Assembly: GCA_900545925.1 (NCBI GenBank)
Contig: URAZ01000009.1
Location: forward strand, 22,934-86,933
DNA from: an uncultured Eubacteriales bacterium
Lineage (GTDB): Bacteria; Bacillota; Clostridia; Oscillospirales; Oscillospiraceae
Length of the DNA stretch: 64,000 bases
Direction of reading: 5' to 3'
In this document: positions 53,018 to 61,370 of the stretch, piece by piece
How positions within the stretch are numbered: position 1 is the stretch's first letter
Layout of the letters: each line of letters begins with the position of its first letter
Notes under the pieces: model-generated
What the model saw: the letters and a program-made list of their open reading frames with translations, nothing else
What the model was told of the DNA's origin: nothing
Databases searched by the model: none
Made by a program: the position numbers and the translations under genes

Positions 53018-53102
53018 ATCGTTGCCTCCATATAGCATGATTTTGCCTTCATTACATTCTTCACTGTGCTATCTTGGCAATCGGCCTATCTGGCACCCAG
53101 TA

Positions 53103-53414
53103 TCACTCCAACAGCTTCGTGTAATCCCGGCGGGCATAAACCACCCTGGCAATCGTCACGCGCTTTTCTGTCTCGGACACCCAGTAGAGCATCATATAGT
53201 TCTCAACGAGCAGCTTTCGATACTCGTGCTTTAACGGGCGCAGCGGCGTATAGGCTGGCTGCGCATACGGAAAATCCCGCAGACTTTCTCCGGCCTCGGC
53301 CAATCGTTCCGCAATGCGCTCTGCCGCTGCTGGATTGTTCAGCTCCCGTGCAATATACAGGACGATCTCTACCATGTCCTGCACGGCAGACGGCAGATAC
53401 TCGACGTTATACAA
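53103..53414 (-). CDS. RelE/ParE-family toxin, module 2
   Basis: 103 residues from a TTG start, overlapping the antitoxin gene by 8 bp. Pattern: YLPSAVQDMVEIVLYIA, then AAERIAERLAEAGESLRDFP and YRKLLVENYMMLYWVSETEKRVTIARVVYARRDY. It is clearly homologous to the module 1 toxin, including the KxxxxNYxMLYxV block, but diverged. Toxin activity is likely intact. The TTG start may keep toxin synthesis low relative to antitoxin. Confidence 0.9.
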   Translation of the reverse strand: MYNVEYLPSAVQDMVEIVLYIARELNNPAAAERIAERLAEAGESLRDFPYAQPAYTPLRPLKHEYRKLLVENYMMLYWVSETEKRVTIARVVYARRDYTKLLE

Positions 53415-53685
53415 CCTTCGATCCTCCGATGGCGTCCTTCATGGCTTTCAGAACGTCCTTGGAGGAATAGCGTTCGCTGGACAGCTCTGCTTCGCGCTCG
53501 GCGGCTTGCAGTTTGAAGTAAATCTCGCTTTCAAATTGCAGATTTTCAAACGCTTCCATACTCAGAACGACCATATCACCGTAGCCGTTTTTCGTCAGGA
53601 ACACTGGCTGCGCGGTTTCGTGGACGGTTTTGGAGATCTCCGCAAAGTTGTTTCTCAGGTCGGAAACCGGACGAATCATGTTCAT
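53407..53685 (-). CDS. Phd/YefM-family antitoxin, module 2
   Basis: 92 residues behind ggaggctgatact. The N-terminal Phd core (IRPVSDLRNNFAEISKTVHETAQPVFLTKNGYGDMVVLS) is closely related to module 1 and to the decayed module. The C-terminal toxin-binding helix (LQAAEREAELSSERYSS) differs, which would keep the modules from cross-neutralising. Overlaps the toxin start. Confidence 0.9.
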   Translation of the reverse strand: MNMIRPVSDLRNNFAEISKTVHETAQPVFLTKNGYGDMVVLSMEAFENLQFESEIYFKLQAAEREAELSSERYSSKDVLKAMKDAIGGSKVV

Positions 53686-53707
53686 AGTATCAGCCTCCTT
53701 CGTTTGC

Positions 53708-53736
53708 AGTTTAGCATAATTGCGCTAAGATTTCAA
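53708..53736 (-). promoter_or_regulatory. Promoter/operator of toxin-antitoxin module 2
   Basis: On the minus strand TTGAAA (53731-53736), 17-bp spacer, TAAACT (53708-53713). An 18-bp dyad, ttagc ... gctaa (53711-53728), fills the spacer; it is the expected site for antitoxin autoregulation. The rest of the gap up to 53899 has no gene. Confidence 0.6.
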
Positions 53737-53899
53737 GTCTGCGTCTATTGATATATGTTACCCCTGTTAACCCACACGGCAGCGTAATCGTTATTGTGCT
53801 GCATGAGGCCCGTATGAATCTGACCAGCATATACAGACGTCCAATGGCCCCTGCTTCTATCATTCTCTGTTTTTCGTGGACAATTCAAACAGCAGCAAG

Positions 53900-54748
53900 C
53901 TAGAATCCGTTCCAAATCATTCTGCCGCGATACTGAAAACACTCAGCGTCGCAGCAGTCCGCCGGTGTCAAATCCGCAAGCCGTTTCCTGTTCCGTGAAA
54001 TGAACAGGTCAGAGTCCATGGGCGGATGCGGCACTTGATCGCGCAGGAGTTCATCGACAGCGACCAGCCTGCCATATGTGAATGGCTCATGCTCCTGCAA
54101 ATACTGAAAAAAGTAGTTCCTGTGAAATGGGCAGAAGCAGCAGGCGGATGCCTTGGTGTCAAGACCCCAAGCATCAAGAATATAGGCGTAGTTGTCTGCA
54201 CGGGTCAATTTCATCTCGACCAACGGAAAATGATTGGTCAGCATCGGATTCGGGCTTTCTTTGCAGCGGTGGCGTTCTTCAAAGCTGAATCCCATGTGCA
54301 TCTCGTGCGCTTTTCTGTCTTCATCGCGGAGCTTTTGGCCCTTTCGATAGCCGAGCACCTCCCAGCGGAGAAACTTTGCAATCTGCGCCACCTTATAGTC
54401 CAGCGTACAGTTTCTCGGCATCCGGGATTTGTGGCCATCAGAGCGAAGCGTCCACCATGGAATACTGACGACGCGCCGCTTTCCAAAGTTCTGCATGAGA
54501 TCGTTGTATAGCGGCGTATGCAGCATTTCATACCGAAGACCGGCATCCTGACAGGCCTGATGAACAAACTCGGCTTGCCGCATGACCCATGGCGGTTCAA
54601 AGCCGAGATCACAGAATACGACAAGGTCATATACGGGAACCAGCGGGTATGGATGGGCGCGGCCCTTCTGCGCTGCGTTTGCATTTTCACAGGACATCAG
54701 AGCAAGTGCCGTAGACTGCATACCAGCTCCAAACGAGAGTATTTTCAT
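53900..54748 (-). CDS. PP-loop ATP-binding protein (PAPS-reductase-like)
   Basis: 282 residues with the start set at ATG 54748, directly before the motif; no good ribosome binding site is visible, so this is a family-based choice. KILSFGAGMQSTALALM (about 2-18) is a PP-loop as in the PAPS reductase/ATP sulfurylase-like superfamily. A second conserved block is RNCTLDYKVAQIAKFL (about 130-145), and ACCFCPFHRNYFF (about 213-225) is a cysteine motif that could bind a metal or FeS centre. Such proteins on phages and elements may modify DNA or nucleotides. It is the last gene of the long minus-strand series. Confidence 0.75.
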   Translation of the reverse strand: MKILSFGAGMQSTALALMSCENANAAQKGRAHPYPLVPVYDLVVFCDLGFEPPWVMRQAEFVHQACQDAGLRYEMLHTPLYNDLMQNFGKRRVVSIPWWTLRSDGHKSRMPRNCTLDYKVAQIAKFLRWEVLGYRKGQKLRDEDRKAHEMHMGFSFEERHRCKESPNPMLTNHFPLVEMKLTRADNYAYILDAWGLDTKASACCFCPFHRNYFFQYLQEHEPFTYGRLVAVDELLRDQVPHPPMDSDLFISRNRKRLADLTPADCCDAECFQYRGRMIWNGF

Positions 54749-54806
54749 AGCAATAAGCGCAGTAGAATGAAGCTGCACATGATGCTGGAAACATCAGAAA
54801 ATATGC

Positions 54807-55547
54807 TCATGCCGCTTTCGCTGCCTCTTTTGGCTGAACGCACTCAACAGAAAAAGGAACACGGGAAAAGAACGGCGCATTTTCCTCCATGTACTTCTGT
54901 GCGGCCTTTTCCGTTCTGAATTTCCGCACGGTTGGAATCGTTGGATCGTCGGTGCGGATGGTCATGACGCCGTGCCGTGTCCGCTTTACGAAGTATCCGC
55001 TCCATGCTTTCAGGACATAGAATTGCTTCAACTTATCAAATTTTGACTGCTTTCTGACACGCGGCGGATGGTAGAAGCTGCGGCAGGAATCAAAACGGAT
55101 GTCAGCGTTCTGCTCACCGATGCGGGAAAGCGCAGTCAGAAATGCTTCTGTTGTGGAAGCATACGTCTTTTTCTGTGTATTCCGGTCCGTAAGGACGATG
55201 GAATTTCCGTATTGACGGTATTCCTCAATCGTGTGCGCGTTCTTCAGACCTGCAAGAAACCACCGCTGAAACTCACCGGCTTCAAAAGCGCTGTTTCGGC
55301 TCCTGCGCATTCCGCCGCGGTTGCTGTTGCTGAAGCCTTCATAGGTTTCCGCAATCTTCTGGATCTCCTCGCTTGTAAACAGCAGCCTGCCCCGATATGG
55401 AAGATCCAGAACAGACCAGTAACGCTCCGCGACCTCGCGCCCATGCGCATTAAATTCATAGGTGTTGGTCGATCCGCGGCAGACAAGCGGAACAAACAGA
55501 TTGCCAACAGAAACAAATGCCTTGTCGTAATAAATTTCACTGCTCAT
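54807..55547 (-). CDS. Hypothetical element protein
   Basis: 246 residues from ATG at 55547, with a distant aaaagagg as ribosome binding site. It contains YNTQKKTYAST-like and RFDSCRSFYHPPRVRKQSKFDKLKQF stretches and a basic C-terminal part with VLKAWSGYFVKRTRHGVM, which suggests nucleic-acid binding. A hairpin separates it from ligA, so it may be transcribed at lower level. The family is not recognised. Confidence 0.6.
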   Translation of the reverse strand: MSSEIYYDKAFVSVGNLFVPLVCRGSTNTYEFNAHGREVAERYWSVLDLPYRGRLLFTSEEIQKIAETYEGFSNSNRGGMRRSRNSAFEAGEFQRWFLAGLKNAHTIEEYRQYGNSIVLTDRNTQKKTYASTTEAFLTALSRIGEQNADIRFDSCRSFYHPPRVRKQSKFDKLKQFYVLKAWSGYFVKRTRHGVMTIRTDDPTIPTVRKFRTEKAAQKYMEENAPFFSRVPFSVECVQPKEAAKAA

Positions 55548-55580
55548 ATTCGTAAAAACCTCTTTTCCTTTTATAACTGT

Positions 55581-55609
55581 GGGCGGCACAGAATCATTCT
55601 GTGCCGCCC
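55581..55609 (-). terminator. Hairpin after ligA
   Basis: A 13-bp perfect stem (gggcggcacagaa with ttctgtgccgccc) with a 3-base loop, 12 bp after the ligA stop on the minus strand. No clear T-run follows, so termination may be partial. Confidence 0.55.
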
Positions 55610-55620
55610 GGTTTGTGTGC

Positions 55621-57585
55621 TCAGCCTGCGAGCAGTGCCTCAAACTCTTCCTCTGTCAAGGTTGGAACGCCGAGCTGCTGCGCTTTTGTCAGCTTGCTCC
55701 CGGCTTTTTCACCGACGATTAGATAGTTTGTCTTTTTTGTCACAGAGGATGCCGGAATCGCGCCGATCTCCAGAAGCTTATTCTGGATGCCGTCGCGCGT
55801 ATAATGCTCCAGCTTGCCGGTCGCCACAACGATTTTGCCGTACAGCGGGGATTCTTTCGTAATACTCATAGGTGTCGTCTCCTTTATGAATTGAATTTTT
55901 TCCAACAGCGGACGCCAGAGCTTTGCTTCTTCTGCGTCCGCGTACCATGTGTAAATGTTCTCCTGCATCACAGCGCCGAAATCGGGCAGCTGCGTGAAAT
56001 CAAAGCCCTTTTGAATGGCGGCTTCAAACGCCTCCCATGAACCGGCGAAGCAGCGCTCAAGCGCCCGACCGGCATGACGGCCGACGGTTGGAATACCGAG
56101 CCCGGCAATGAATTTTGCCAGCGTGCAGGTGCGGCTTTTCTCAATGGCCGCTTGCAGCCGCTCGAAAGACTTTTCACCGAAGCCATCCGTTTGAAGGATC
56201 GCGTCGCGATGCTGCTCCAGTTCATACAAATCTGCAAACGTATGGATCCAGCCATGACCGATCAGCTTTTCTAGCGTCGTCTCTGACAGACCTTCAATAT
56301 TCATCCGGCTTTTATCGCAGAAGTGGACGAATTTTTGTACCAGCTTTGCTGTGCAGCTTCGATTCCAGCAGAAAAGCTGATGCGTGCCGCCGGTCGTTTC
56401 GCCAACCTCCAGCGCTGCGCCGCAGCAGGGGCAGGACATGGAAAGCCGGTATGTACCGCTCTTTGTCAAATTGTCCGCGATTTGCGGAATGATCATATTC
56501 GCGCGGTATACCCGAACCGTATCACCGGAACCCAGCTGAAGCGCACGGAAGTTGTCCAGATTGTGCAGGTAGGCGCGGCTGACCGTTGCGCCGTCCATGC
56601 TGACGGGATCGAACCGCGCAGTCAGGCTGACCATTCCGGTGCGCGTCGTTGCAAGCTCCACGCTTCGGAATGTAGTTTCATACAGCTCATCTGCCCATTT
56701 GAGCGCGATTAGGCGGTTTTCATGGTGCCCGGTAGCGCCGAGACTTTTGCCATACGCAAGATCGTCATATTCCATGATTAGACCGTCGACAGGGTATTCG
56801 AATTTGGCCGGCTGCATACTGGAAATAGCAAGCTCCAGATCATGGGCGGTGCTTGAAGACGGCAGATAAAGATACGGAACCACACTGAAGCCGCAGTACG
56901 CCAAAAGCTTCTGCTGCGCGTGCTTGCTGCCGGATTCCAAGCTGTCGCTGACCAGATCGAATGCCCAAAATTCCAGCATCCGCTTCTGCGCTTCCGAAGC
57001 GTCCAGCTTTCGCACGCTCCCGGCTGCCAGATTTCGAGGGTGGCTGTAGGCATCATCCAAGTCCGCATTGATGGTGTCAAAGTTCTTCCATGAAATAACG
57101 CCCTCTCCGCGAACCTCAAATGCCTCTGAAATGGGAATGGTCAGCGGTACATTGAGAAAGGTCTTTACGGTGTGGGTGACGTCCTCCCCGATGATACCGT
57201 CGCGGCCGCGGGTAATGGCCTGCTTGAGATGTCCGTTTTCATATCGGAGGACAAGTGTAAGTCCATCCATTTTCCATGAAAGAAGGACATCCCGGCCGGA
57301 TGCAAAACGGATCAGATGATCGATGGATTTTGTTTTTGCAGCAGAAAGCATGGGCTTTGTGTGCCGAACCTCTGCCAATGTTTCAAGTGTTTCGCCGGCG
57401 ACATGCTGTGTGGGCGAATTGGACAGGATCACACCGCTATGCTCCTCCAGCGCAACCAGATCGTCCATCAGGCGGTCATATTCCAGATCGCTCATGATTG
57501 GCGCGTCATGCTTATAGTAGGCGGTATCCGCTTGCCGGATCTGCCGGATCAGCTGATGCATTCGTTCATAGATCGGTTCGTTCAT
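55621..57585 (-). CDS. ligA: NAD-dependent DNA ligase (LigA) encoded by the element
   Basis: 654 residues, near normal LigA length. Domains in order: Ia (YYKHDAPIMSDLEYDRLM, about 23-40, NMN binding); adenylation domain with catalytic K105 in WKMDG, then EVRGEGVI and AAGSVRKLD; OB fold; zinc finger CPCC ... CWNRSC (about 395-425); helix-hairpin-helix region; and a BRCT domain (about 575-654, GKIVVATGKLEHYTRDG). All key residues look present. Motif Ia is slightly changed (SWKMDG instead of ELKIDG), as in accessory ligases. A mobile element carrying its own ligase suggests self-sufficient replication or repair. Confidence 0.93.
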   Translation of the reverse strand: MNEPIYERMHQLIRQIRQADTAYYKHDAPIMSDLEYDRLMDDLVALEEHSGVILSNSPTQHVAGETLETLAEVRHTKPMLSAAKTKSIDHLIRFASGRDVLLSWKMDGLTLVLRYENGHLKQAITRGRDGIIGEDVTHTVKTFLNVPLTIPISEAFEVRGEGVISWKNFDTINADLDDAYSHPRNLAAGSVRKLDASEAQKRMLEFWAFDLVSDSLESGSKHAQQKLLAYCGFSVVPYLYLPSSSTAHDLELAISSMQPAKFEYPVDGLIMEYDDLAYGKSLGATGHHENRLIALKWADELYETTFRSVELATTRTGMVSLTARFDPVSMDGATVSRAYLHNLDNFRALQLGSGDTVRVYRANMIIPQIADNLTKSGTYRLSMSCPCCGAALEVGETTGGTHQLFCWNRSCTAKLVQKFVHFCDKSRMNIEGLSETTLEKLIGHGWIHTFADLYELEQHRDAILQTDGFGEKSFERLQAAIEKSRTCTLAKFIAGLGIPTVGRHAGRALERCFAGSWEAFEAAIQKGFDFTQLPDFGAVMQENIYTWYADAEEAKLWRPLLEKIQFIKETTPMSITKESPLYGKIVVATGKLEHYTRDGIQNKLLEIGAIPASSVTKKTNYLIVGEKAGSKLTKAQQLGVPTLTEEEFEALLAG

Positions 57586-57625
57586 TCGTTATGGTTCACT
57601 CCTTGTATCGTATATTGTTTCTTTC

Positions 57626-58576
57626 TCATGCCGCTTCCTTTTTTGCGTTGTGGACTGCCAAAATCAGATCCCGCATACAGTCAAAGAATTTCTGTGAGCA
57701 TGGACTCTTTTTTGCGCGGTAGTAGGTAACGGAGCCGCAGAAGTCCTCCTGAACGGTTGCACTTGCCAACCGCTCTTTGATCCATCCCTGTGTGCGGAGC
57801 GGCACGTCAATGTGATATTCGCGCATCAAATACAGAATCAACGAGGTTTCCACAAACGAGCCATCGTCTTTGTAATAGCAAAGCGTATCGTTTTTCAATG
57901 TGCCGCCGCTGCGGATGATTTGCAGCGCGGCGCCGACAGCTTTTTCTTTTTCTGTATTGACAGACTGCTGGTACACACGATCCTGCTCGGCAATCTGTGC
58001 CTGCCGCATTTCATCCTCCTGCTGCTTAAGCGACCGATAGATTTTGGAAAGCTGTATGCAGTGGTCAAGCTCATCCGCCATCAATGCACCGACATAATCC
58101 GGGAAGGTCTTGCCGCCGTTTTCCTTGCTGGCGGTATACCGCATAAGATGCTCATTGAGGATACCGTGGATATAGTCCGCCTGCCGGGGTGATTCTTTGC
58201 CCAGATGGTAGATCACAGTTCTCTCGATTGCGACAGCTTCCTCAATAGCGCTCTTTTGCAGACTGTCAAAATACGTTCTCCGCTGTTCTGCACCGCCATA
58301 CAGTTCCCGCATAGCCGGCAAATACCCACAATGTTCGGTCAGAAAATATTCTGTCATGCCAAGCGGTGCGAGGTATCCGTGGATCTCAACGTATAGCAGG
58401 TAGCGGTCAGATTCTACGCGGGGATAGTCTATATCTGGCGTTCCTGCTTTTGTCCAAAGACGATAGCGGTGCTCCCCATCGGAAACATCATAGAGGTGGA
58501 CAGCACGGATTCTGCGGCCGCCACAGTTAAACATGCCGTTACAAAACAGCGGCATCATCAGCTTTGCATCAGACAT
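57626..58576 (-). CDS. Hypothetical protein downstream of the YkgJ-like gene
   Basis: 316 residues from ATG at 58576, ribosome binding site ggaggggc, overlapping the previous gene by 8 bp. It is charged and helical in the middle (YRSLKQQEDEMRQAQIAEQDR, a coiled-coil stretch near 185-205), with MPLFCNGMFNCGGRRIRAVHLYD at the N-terminus. No motif recognised. Part of the minus-strand series ssb to PP-loop gene. Confidence 0.6.
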   Translation of the reverse strand: MSDAKLMMPLFCNGMFNCGGRRIRAVHLYDVSDGEHRYRLWTKAGTPDIDYPRVESDRYLLYVEIHGYLAPLGMTEYFLTEHCGYLPAMRELYGGAEQRRTYFDSLQKSAIEEAVAIERTVIYHLGKESPRQADYIHGILNEHLMRYTASKENGGKTFPDYVGALMADELDHCIQLSKIYRSLKQQEDEMRQAQIAEQDRVYQQSVNTEKEKAVGAALQIIRSGGTLKNDTLCYYKDDGSFVETSLILYLMREYHIDVPLRTQGWIKERLASATVQEDFCGSVTYYRAKKSPCSQKFFDCMRDLILAVHNAKKEAA

Positions 58577-58979
58577 CCGGCGCCCCTCCATTCATAATGC
58601 AGCATGCGGGGACAGCGATGTCCACGTCAATTACCATCAGATACTCCTCGGTGAGATGTTCGTAGCGCCAGCTTGCGTGTAAGTAATGCTGCAAAAGCGC
58701 CCGGGAGAACTCCATGCTGAAAGAGCGCGTCTGGTTAGATTCTTCTGGGATCAGATCAGGAAAGTCTACCGTGGTTGCGGAAAGCGCATCCAGCAGACTG
58801 TGAAGCTCCGGGATGGAGAACCTTCCGTTTATCGACGCAACGCACCAGTAGTCATAGTCTTCTACCATCCTGCACAGCTGAATCGGACGCTGCAGCAGCG
58901 TTGTCAGGTGCTTCGAGAGAATGGATGTGCAATCTTCCCAGCACAGAAGGACTGCGCCAGTGATTCTGGATTGACTCAT
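58569..58979 (-). CDS. Hypothetical protein (136 aa)
   Basis: ATG at 58979 overlaps the upstream stop by 4 bp, and its own stop overlaps the next gene. Alpha/beta pattern with several hydrophobic strands (GAVLLCWEDC, YLMVIDVDIAVPACCIM). No motif or membrane anchor recognised. Coupled translation with both neighbours implies a joint function. Confidence 0.6.
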   Translation of the reverse strand: MSQSRITGAVLLCWEDCTSILSKHLTTLLQRPIQLCRMVEDYDYWCVASINGRFSIPELHSLLDALSATTVDFPDLIPEESNQTRSFSMEFSRALLQHYLHASWRYEHLTEEYLMVIDVDIAVPACCIMNGGAPDV

Positions 58980-59650
58980 ATAGAACCTCCATTTTGGGCC
59001 AGCTGTTCCTGCAGAAATGCAAGTAGCTGGCGTTGATTGTGTTCAAACTGCTCCTGAAAGGGCTTGCTCAGGTCGTAATTCCAGTAGCGGTAAAACAGAA
59101 GCTGGAACAGCGAATGCTCGACCTGCGCAGGCGTCATTTGCTGGAGCAGCTTGCCATACTGCCGAATCGCTGCGTAATCAGCTTTTACAAAGCAGCGGAC
59201 ATCCTTGGGAAAATTCTCATAGAACCAGTCGCTGACTCGGATGCGGCCTTTGCCGAAGTGACCGGGGTAATCCGTGCAGAGAAAATACTCGAAGTCCTTA
59301 CCGCGCCGCCCTGCATCCACTGTGAATGGGTACATTCGGCAGGCGCGCGGCCGATGTGCATAGACGCTGCAATGATTCCCGTTTAGGAAAATGCAGTGCT
59401 GATCTTCACCTGCGGTATTCAGCAGAAAAATCGGGAAATACGGTTCCAGCGGCATGGGGTGTGCGTACTGCGCACAGATATCCTCCGGCTTGAGACTTTG
59501 TCCTTCGCTTTGAAAATGAAGCGCAAGCTGATAAACATCGTATGGCTCCAGCATGACCTTGTTTTCTACATGGCGGCAGCAGGCGCTGCATTGCTGGCAC
59601 TGGAACGCGATTTTTTGATTCCCGGAAACCGGGATAAGCTGTTTATTCAT
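58976..59650 (-). CDS. YkgJ-like cysteine-cluster protein
   Basis: 224 residues from ATG at 59650 behind aggaggtttt. The N-terminal CQQCSACCRHVENKVML (about 18-34), followed by CSVYAHRPRACRMYPF (about 92-107), is the YkgJ (UPF0153) zinc/iron-cluster signature CxxCxxCC ... CxxYxxRPxxCRxYPF. The biochemical role of the family is unsettled; members bind a metal cluster. It starts a small unit after a terminator and is coupled to the next two hypothetical genes. Confidence 0.85.
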   Translation of the reverse strand: MNKQLIPVSGNQKIAFQCQQCSACCRHVENKVMLEPYDVYQLALHFQSEGQSLKPEDICAQYAHPMPLEPYFPIFLLNTAGEDQHCIFLNGNHCSVYAHRPRACRMYPFTVDAGRRGKDFEYFLCTDYPGHFGKGRIRVSDWFYENFPKDVRCFVKADYAAIRQYGKLLQQMTPAQVEHSLFQLLFYRYWNYDLSKPFQEQFEHNQRQLLAFLQEQLAQNGGSI

Positions 59651-59664
59651 AAAACCTCCTGATG

Positions 59665-59699
59665 GAAAAACCGCAGCCACAAAAATTGTGGCCGCGGTC
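59665..59699 (-). terminator. Terminator before the YkgJ-like gene
   Basis: On the minus strand a 12-bp stem (59697-59686 with 59682-59671) followed by ttttt. It ends transcription of the 59.7-63.3 kb series. Confidence 0.75.
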
Positions 59700-59746
59700 G
59701 GCGGGTCCGGCGGCAATCAGACGGGAGATCGCCGCCGGGGGTTCAT

Positions 59747-59983
59747 TCATGCAGCGACGGCCATCAGAATTGACGCCGCAACTGCCGCTTGAAGCGGAGA
59801 AAACTTCACATGATAGTGCGTATTCAGCGTTTCAAACTTTGCTTCCTGGTCATTTTGCACCTGAATGGATGTGACCAGCGAGGTCAGAATAAACTGCCCT
59901 TCGTGGTCGATGAGCGCGCTGCTGCCGATCTTTAATGGTCGGAGCAGACGCCCGTGGAGCATCCTTGTGTGCTGATCCTTCAT
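59747..59983 (-). CDS. Small hypothetical protein after the sigma-like gene
   Basis: 78 residues from ATG at 59983 behind gaaggagg, overlapping the sigma-like gene by 4 bp. Beta-rich core (LKIGSSALIDHEGQFILTSLVTSIQVQ), no cysteines. It is the last gene before a strong terminator. The family is not recognised. Confidence 0.65.
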   Translation of the reverse strand: MKDQHTRMLHGRLLRPLKIGSSALIDHEGQFILTSLVTSIQVQNDQEAKFETLNTHYHVKFSPLQAAVAASILMAVAA

Positions 59984-60468
59984 TTTGTCGCCTCCTTCCC
60001 ATCTCCGCGGAACCGCAGATAGGCGGAATACAGACTTTTGAGCATCCGGCGTACACGCCGCGGGTCGAGCTTGTACCGCGCGGCGATCTCCGCAATGCTG
60101 TACCCGTGCAGGCGCAGCAGCGCAAACGCAGCCTGCTGCGGTGTTCCGCATTTTTGCAGCTCCGAAAAGAAAAATGCTTCCGAAAGCTCCGTGTCACAGA
60201 CGGTCTCTCTGCGGCCGCAAAGCGCACAGTAGGCTTCTTCCGCCTGCCTGCGCCGGCTCTCTCCGCGCTTCCATGACACGATGCTCTGCTGCATCGCGCG
60301 GTAGGCAACGGTAGAGAACGAAAAGCGGCGCAGATAGGCATGGGAACAATAGCGTTCCACGGCGCGCAGGTAGCCCATGACGGCAAGATCGTAATATTCG
60401 CCAGGATCATACCGCTGCTCCTGCAAAAACGCATAGACCAGCTTGTGATTCTTTTCGGCAAATCGCAT
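59980..60468 (-). CDS. Sigma-factor-like protein
   Basis: 162 residues from the only reasonable in-frame start, ATG 60468; no strong ribosome binding site, so translation may depend on the upstream gene. Region 2-like part: KNHKLVYAFLQEQ, YYDLAVMGYLRAVERY and FSFSTVAYRAMQQSI (about 5-65), the core-binding and -10 recognition helices. Region 4-like part: AAFALLRLHGYSIAEIAARYKLDPRRVRRML (about 115-145). This is a compact sigma-70-family factor and may direct transcription of the element's transfer or replication genes. Confidence 0.8.
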   Translation of the reverse strand: MRFAEKNHKLVYAFLQEQRYDPGEYYDLAVMGYLRAVERYCSHAYLRRFSFSTVAYRAMQQSIVSWKRGESRRRQAEEAYCALCGRRETVCDTELSEAFFFSELQKCGTPQQAAFALLRLHGYSIAEIAARYKLDPRRVRRMLKSLYSAYLRFRGDGKEATK

Positions 60469-60511
60469 CTGCCGTTTGCTTAGCGGAGCAAGCTTTGTTG
60501 ACTGCTTTTGT

Positions 60512-61336
60512 TTAGAGTGGCAGCTCGTCGCGTTCGCCGTCAATGACGCCCGGATAGGAAAAGTGGTCGCCGTTGTCGGCGAGCTCCAAGGGAGCCGTGC
60601 CGGTGAGTGATTCCACATCGGACTTGTAGTTTTCCACACGCTGTGCCAGAAGCGATTTGACCTGCTCTTTGAAATTTGCTGCATAGCTTTTAACGGCCGC
60701 AAGACCTTCCCCCTCAAGATCCCGTACCTTTCGGAACGTGGCGACACTGTAGGTATAGCCACCACTTTCCGCGCGCTTCAGACCGATCTCCACGATGGCG
60801 GAATAGCTGGGACGCCGGCGGGCGACAAAGGCGAGGTTCATGAAATCATTGAACGGGCGCAGGCTTGTGGGCGGCAGGGAGAGCTGCAGCGGAAGATACT
60901 CGCCGCTGCGCAGCAGATAGATCTGCCGCATATTTTTGCAGGCTTTTCCGCTGCCGTTTGCCGTACTGCCGAATTGGTTGAATGCACAGGCTGCGCAGAC
61001 GCCGCCCGGTTCACCGTAGCCCTGCTTGCCGTCGAAGGACTGGCAGAATGGCGGCACGTTGTCGTCGTACTCGCTGCCCTCTGGCCAGTAGGCGTTGGCG
61101 AGATGGTGATAGAGAATCACGCCGACGAGCTTGCGCTCATAGTCGGGGTTGTCCGGGTCGTCGCTGCGGATCTCAAACTGCAAATTTCCGCCACCGGGGA
61201 TCTTGACGCGCTGCATGGTCAGCTGTAAGCCTTCCATATCATCGGCAAGATCCTCACTCGAAAAATCGCTGTCCAGCGCCGTGGGAAGCATAAAATCCTG
61301 ATATGCATCAGATATGTTGTTGTTCTGAAAACTCAT
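60512..61336 (-). CDS. Hypothetical element protein with cysteine cluster
   Basis: 274 residues from ATG at 61336 behind aaaaggag. It has an acidic N-terminus (about 1-45) and a middle region with CQSFDGKQGYGEPGGVCAACAF (about 97-118) and a following C, a probable four-cysteine metal site. The region around YLPLQLSLPPTSLRPFNDF follows. The C-terminus is charged. Similar proteins accompany DUF932 and ssb genes on clostridial elements, pointing to a role in single-strand DNA handling (inference). Confidence 0.65.
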   Translation of the reverse strand: MSFQNNNISDAYQDFMLPTALDSDFSSEDLADDMEGLQLTMQRVKIPGGGNLQFEIRSDDPDNPDYERKLVGVILYHHLANAYWPEGSEYDDNVPPFCQSFDGKQGYGEPGGVCAACAFNQFGSTANGSGKACKNMRQIYLLRSGEYLPLQLSLPPTSLRPFNDFMNLAFVARRRPSYSAIVEIGLKRAESGGYTYSVATFRKVRDLEGEGLAAVKSYAANFKEQVKSLLAQRVENYKSDVESLTGTAPLELADNGDHFSYPGVIDGERDELPL

Positions 61337-61370
61337 AAAAATTCTCCTTTTCAAATTAAACTGTCTGCCG

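Noticed and set aside
53745..53942. Small minus-strand ORF downstream of the PP-loop gene
   Set aside because: Overlaps the PP-loop gene end in another frame and lacks a ribosome binding site.
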